From CAYPTY01 sp965659005 (GTDB taxonomy: Bacteria > Bacteroidota > Rhodothermia > Balneolales > Balneolaceae), in the NCBI GenBank assembly GCA_965659005.1, contig CBFHVG010000096.1, positions 1 through 16,437 of the forward strand: a stretch of 16,437 nt of DNA, read 5' to 3'. Below the pieces are notes generated by a model. The model worked only from the letters and a program-made list of their open reading frames with translations, did no database searches and was not told where the DNA came from. The position numbers and the translations under genes are program-made. Below, piece after piece: positions 14,603 to 16,437 of the stretch (its first letter is position 1; the number at the start of each line of letters is the position of its first letter).

Positions 14603-15847
14603 ATGAATACCCGCAGGGTTGTTATCACTGGTATCGGAGCGATAACTCCAATTGGTAACACGGGCCCCGATTTCTGGAATGGATTAATTTCAGGTAAGAG
14701 CGGTGCCCGTCCAATTGAGCACTTCGATACTACTGATTTTCCTACTAAATTCGCTGCTCAGCTGGAAGACTATAATCCAGAGAACTACTTCGACCGAAAA
14801 GAAGCTAGAAAACTGGATAATGTAGCACAGTATGCATTAATAGCATCAGATGAGGCAATAACTGATAGTAAAATTGATCTGGATGATATCAATAAGGATC
14901 GTGTTGCGGTTATTGTTGGAACTGGTATCGGAGGTATGAAAACCTTTTATGATCAGTCCATAGCATTTCATGAGAGAGGACCTAGGGGAGTTTCACCTTT
15001 CTTCATCACCAAATTGATACCTGATATCATAGCTGGTCAAATCTCAATAAAATATGGTTTCCGCGGGGCGAACTACTGTGCAGTATCTGCATGCGCCACT
15101 GGATCTCATAACATTGGATTAGCTTATGATACTATTCGGTTAGGTAAGGCTGATTATGCTGTTTCAGGTGGTTCAGAAGCGCCGATAACTCGTATTGGTA
15201 TTTCCGGCTTTAACTCAATGAAAGCCATGTCAACACGTAATGACGAGCCTACAAAGGCTTCACGACCATTCGATGTTGACCGAGATGGTTTTGTATTGGG
15301 TGAAGGTTCAGGAATCTTCTTCTTAGAGGAGTATGAACATGCAATGAAGCGTGGTGCTAGAATTTATGGTGAAATAGTGGGATATGGCTTCTCTGCTGAT
15401 GCCTATCATATCACAGCTCCAGATCCAGATGGTAATGGTGTATACATTGCCATGACATCTGCTCTAGAGGATGCAGGTATCAAAACTGAAGATGTTGATC
15501 ATATTAATATGCATGGTACTTCCACTCCATTAGGCGATATCGCTGAAACCAATTCAATTAAAAAGGTTTTTGGTGATCACGCTTATAAAATGAACCTCAA
15601 CTCGACAAAATCGATGACGGGTCATACTTTAGGAGCAGCCGGTGCCATTGAATCAGTAGCATCACTTTTGGCAATTTACCATGGTATCATACCACCAACA
15701 ATAAACATCGATAACCCTGATCCTAAGTGTGATTTGAATTACACTGCAAATGAGGCTCAGGCTAGAGATGTTCGCTATGCCATAAATAATGCATTTGGCT
15801 TTGGTGGACACAATACTTCATTGGTATTTAAAAAATTCGAAGAATAA
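14603..15847 (+). CDS. fabF: Beta-ketoacyl-ACP synthase II
   Basis: Elongating condensing enzyme that adds malonyl-ACP units to acyl-ACP. The Cys-His-His triad is present: Cys164 in SACATGSHN, His304 in MHGTSTPLGD and His341 in MTGHTLGAAGA, with Lys336 in NSTKSMTGH. At 414 residues it matches FabF (about 412). The N-terminus RRVVITGIGAITPIG fixes the start. It follows acpP by 28 bases, a classical pairing, and its stop is one base before the RNase III ATG. FabF rather than FabB is chosen on length and position next to acpP. No second condensing enzyme of this class is in the window. Confidence 0.97.
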   Translation: MNTRRVVITGIGAITPIGNTGPDFWNGLISGKSGARPIEHFDTTDFPTKFAAQLEDYNPENYFDRKEARKLDNVAQYALIASDEAITDSKIDLDDINKDRVAVIVGTGIGGMKTFYDQSIAFHERGPRGVSPFFITKLIPDIIAGQISIKYGFRGANYCAVSACATGSHNIGLAYDTIRLGKADYAVSGGSEAPITRIGISGFNSMKAMSTRNDEPTKASRPFDVDRDGFVLGEGSGIFFLEEYEHAMKRGARIYGEIVGYGFSADAYHITAPDPDGNGVYIAMTSALEDAGIKTEDVDHINMHGTSTPLGDIAETNSIKKVFGDHAYKMNLNSTKSMTGHTLGAAGAIESVASLLAIYHGIIPPTINIDNPDPKCDLNYTANEAQARDVRYAINNAFGFGGHNTSLVFKKFEE

Positions 15848-15848
15848 T

Positions 15849-16437
15849 ATGTTCTCTTGGTTTGGGTTCTTCAGGAAGAAGAAGGAGCGTCCTGTAGACC
15901 CGAATCGAATACATTCACTTGAAAGGATCATCGGTGCCCCTATTGATGATCCTTCTCTTTTCCAGAAAGCACTCCGCCATCGTTCAACTTTACTGAATGA
16001 TGAATACAAACAGCATGATTCCTACGAGCGCCTTGAATTCTTAGGTGATTCTGTTCTGGATCTTATCTCTGCTGAAATATTATTCAAGCGTTATCCAACA
16101 GAAGACGAGGGCTTTCTCACCAAAACAAGAGCTAAAATGGTGAAGGGAGAAACTCTTGCAACATTATCTCAGCAAATGGGTTTAGCTGATTTAATGGAAA
16201 TGGGTGAGCGTACCGGAAAATCTAAAGTTAGCAAGTCCATTCTTGCTGATGCTTTTGAAGCAATTATAGCAGCGGTTTATCTTACACATGGGTATAACCA
16301 AGCCTTTCTTTTTGTAGAAGGTGTATATGATCGGTATATAGATTTTGATTCATTTGTCTTAAAAGACGACAATTTTAAGAGCCGTTTACTCGAATATGCT
16401 CAGGGGCAGAAAATGGACTTGCCAAAATACCTGACCA
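15849..16437 (+). CDS. rnc: Ribonuclease III (3' end outside window)
   Basis: Double-strand-specific endoribonuclease for rRNA processing and mRNA turnover. The first 196 residues are present, and the frame is still open at the window edge. The catalytic domain shows ERLEFLGDSVLD (60-71) with Glu60, Glu63 and Asp67, then DAFEAIIAAVYL (134-145) with Asp134 and Glu137. These match the metal-binding acidic residues of E. coli RNase III (Glu38, Glu41, Asp45, Asp114, Glu117). The start of the double-stranded-RNA-binding domain (DNFKSRLLEYAQ, 174-185) is seen, but most of that domain lies beyond the window. The N-terminus has about 20 extra basic/aromatic residues (MFSWFGFFRKKKE) relative to E. coli. 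The ATG follows the fabF stop by one base, so the two are probably translationally coupled. Confidence 0.95.
   Translation, partial: MFSWFGFFRKKKERPVDPNRIHSLERIIGAPIDDPSLFQKALRHRSTLLNDEYKQHDSYERLEFLGDSVLDLISAEILFKRYPTEDEGFLTKTRAKMVKGETLATLSQQMGLADLMEMGERTGKSKVSKSILADAFEAIIAAVYLTHGYNQAFLFVEGVYDRYIDFDSFVLKDDNFKSRLLEYAQGQKMDLPKYLT

Noticed and set aside
1..16437. Mobile elements, CRISPR arrays, tRNA/rRNA genes, defence or secondary-metabolite systems
   Set aside because: I found no transposase, integrase, repeat-spacer pattern or tRNA-like cloverleaf, and the genes are ordinary core functions. The fab genes are the primary-metabolism set, not a polyketide cluster.

Overview
The window is a stretch of bacterial housekeeping chromosome. 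It is AT-rich and almost completely coding: 16 genes recognised, two cut by the window edges, and no gap between genes above about 105 bases. Most start codons lack a Shine-Dalgarno (SD) sequence and sit behind A/T-rich leaders. A TAnnTTTG-type promoter element is present, and the proteins resemble Bacteroidota-type versions (short Pgi, C-terminal arm of a neopullulanase-like GH13 enzyme, deoxynucleoside kinase, GNHD-type LpxH-like enzyme). This suggests a member of the Bacteroidota/Balneolota/Rhodothermota group, probably a marine Balneolia-like organism. The phylum-level guess is inference from protein character and gene order.

Left edge and minus-strand block (1-6764). The 3' end of a plus-strand GH13 alpha-amylase-family gene meets formate--tetrahydrofolate ligase (fhs) tail to tail with a 9-base overlap. 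Reading leftward from 6764, the minus-strand genes are a long-chain polyprenyl diphosphate synthase, an LpxH-like metallophosphatase (4-base ATGA overlap), a class A penicillin-binding protein (6-base gap), a small SnoaL/NTF2-like protein of unknown role (9-base gap) and fhs (about 75-base gap). The first four look like one envelope/isoprenoid operon. fhs may be read through from it, but it also has a possible promoter and a striking 12-bp inverted repeat around its ribosome-binding site.

Plus-strand block (6868-16437). From a divergent intergenic region run 6-phosphofructokinase and phosphoglucose isomerase (2-base gap; upper glycolysis), then a deoxynucleoside kinase. After a 78-base gap comes the classic cluster yceD (DUF177), rpmF, plsX, fabH, fabD, fabG, acpP, fabF and rnc (cut by the right edge). 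It encodes a 23S rRNA/L32 assembly pair, entry into phospholipid synthesis, initiation and elongation of type II fatty acid synthesis, the acyl carrier, and RNase III.

I saw no mobile element, CRISPR array, tRNA or rRNA, and nothing that qualifies as an undescribed system. The most interesting non-coding signal is the fhs leader inverted repeat. The remaining findings are modest: partial SD matches limited mainly to two genes, active-site variants in PfkA and the LpxH-like enzyme, and an unassigned SnoaL-like protein.
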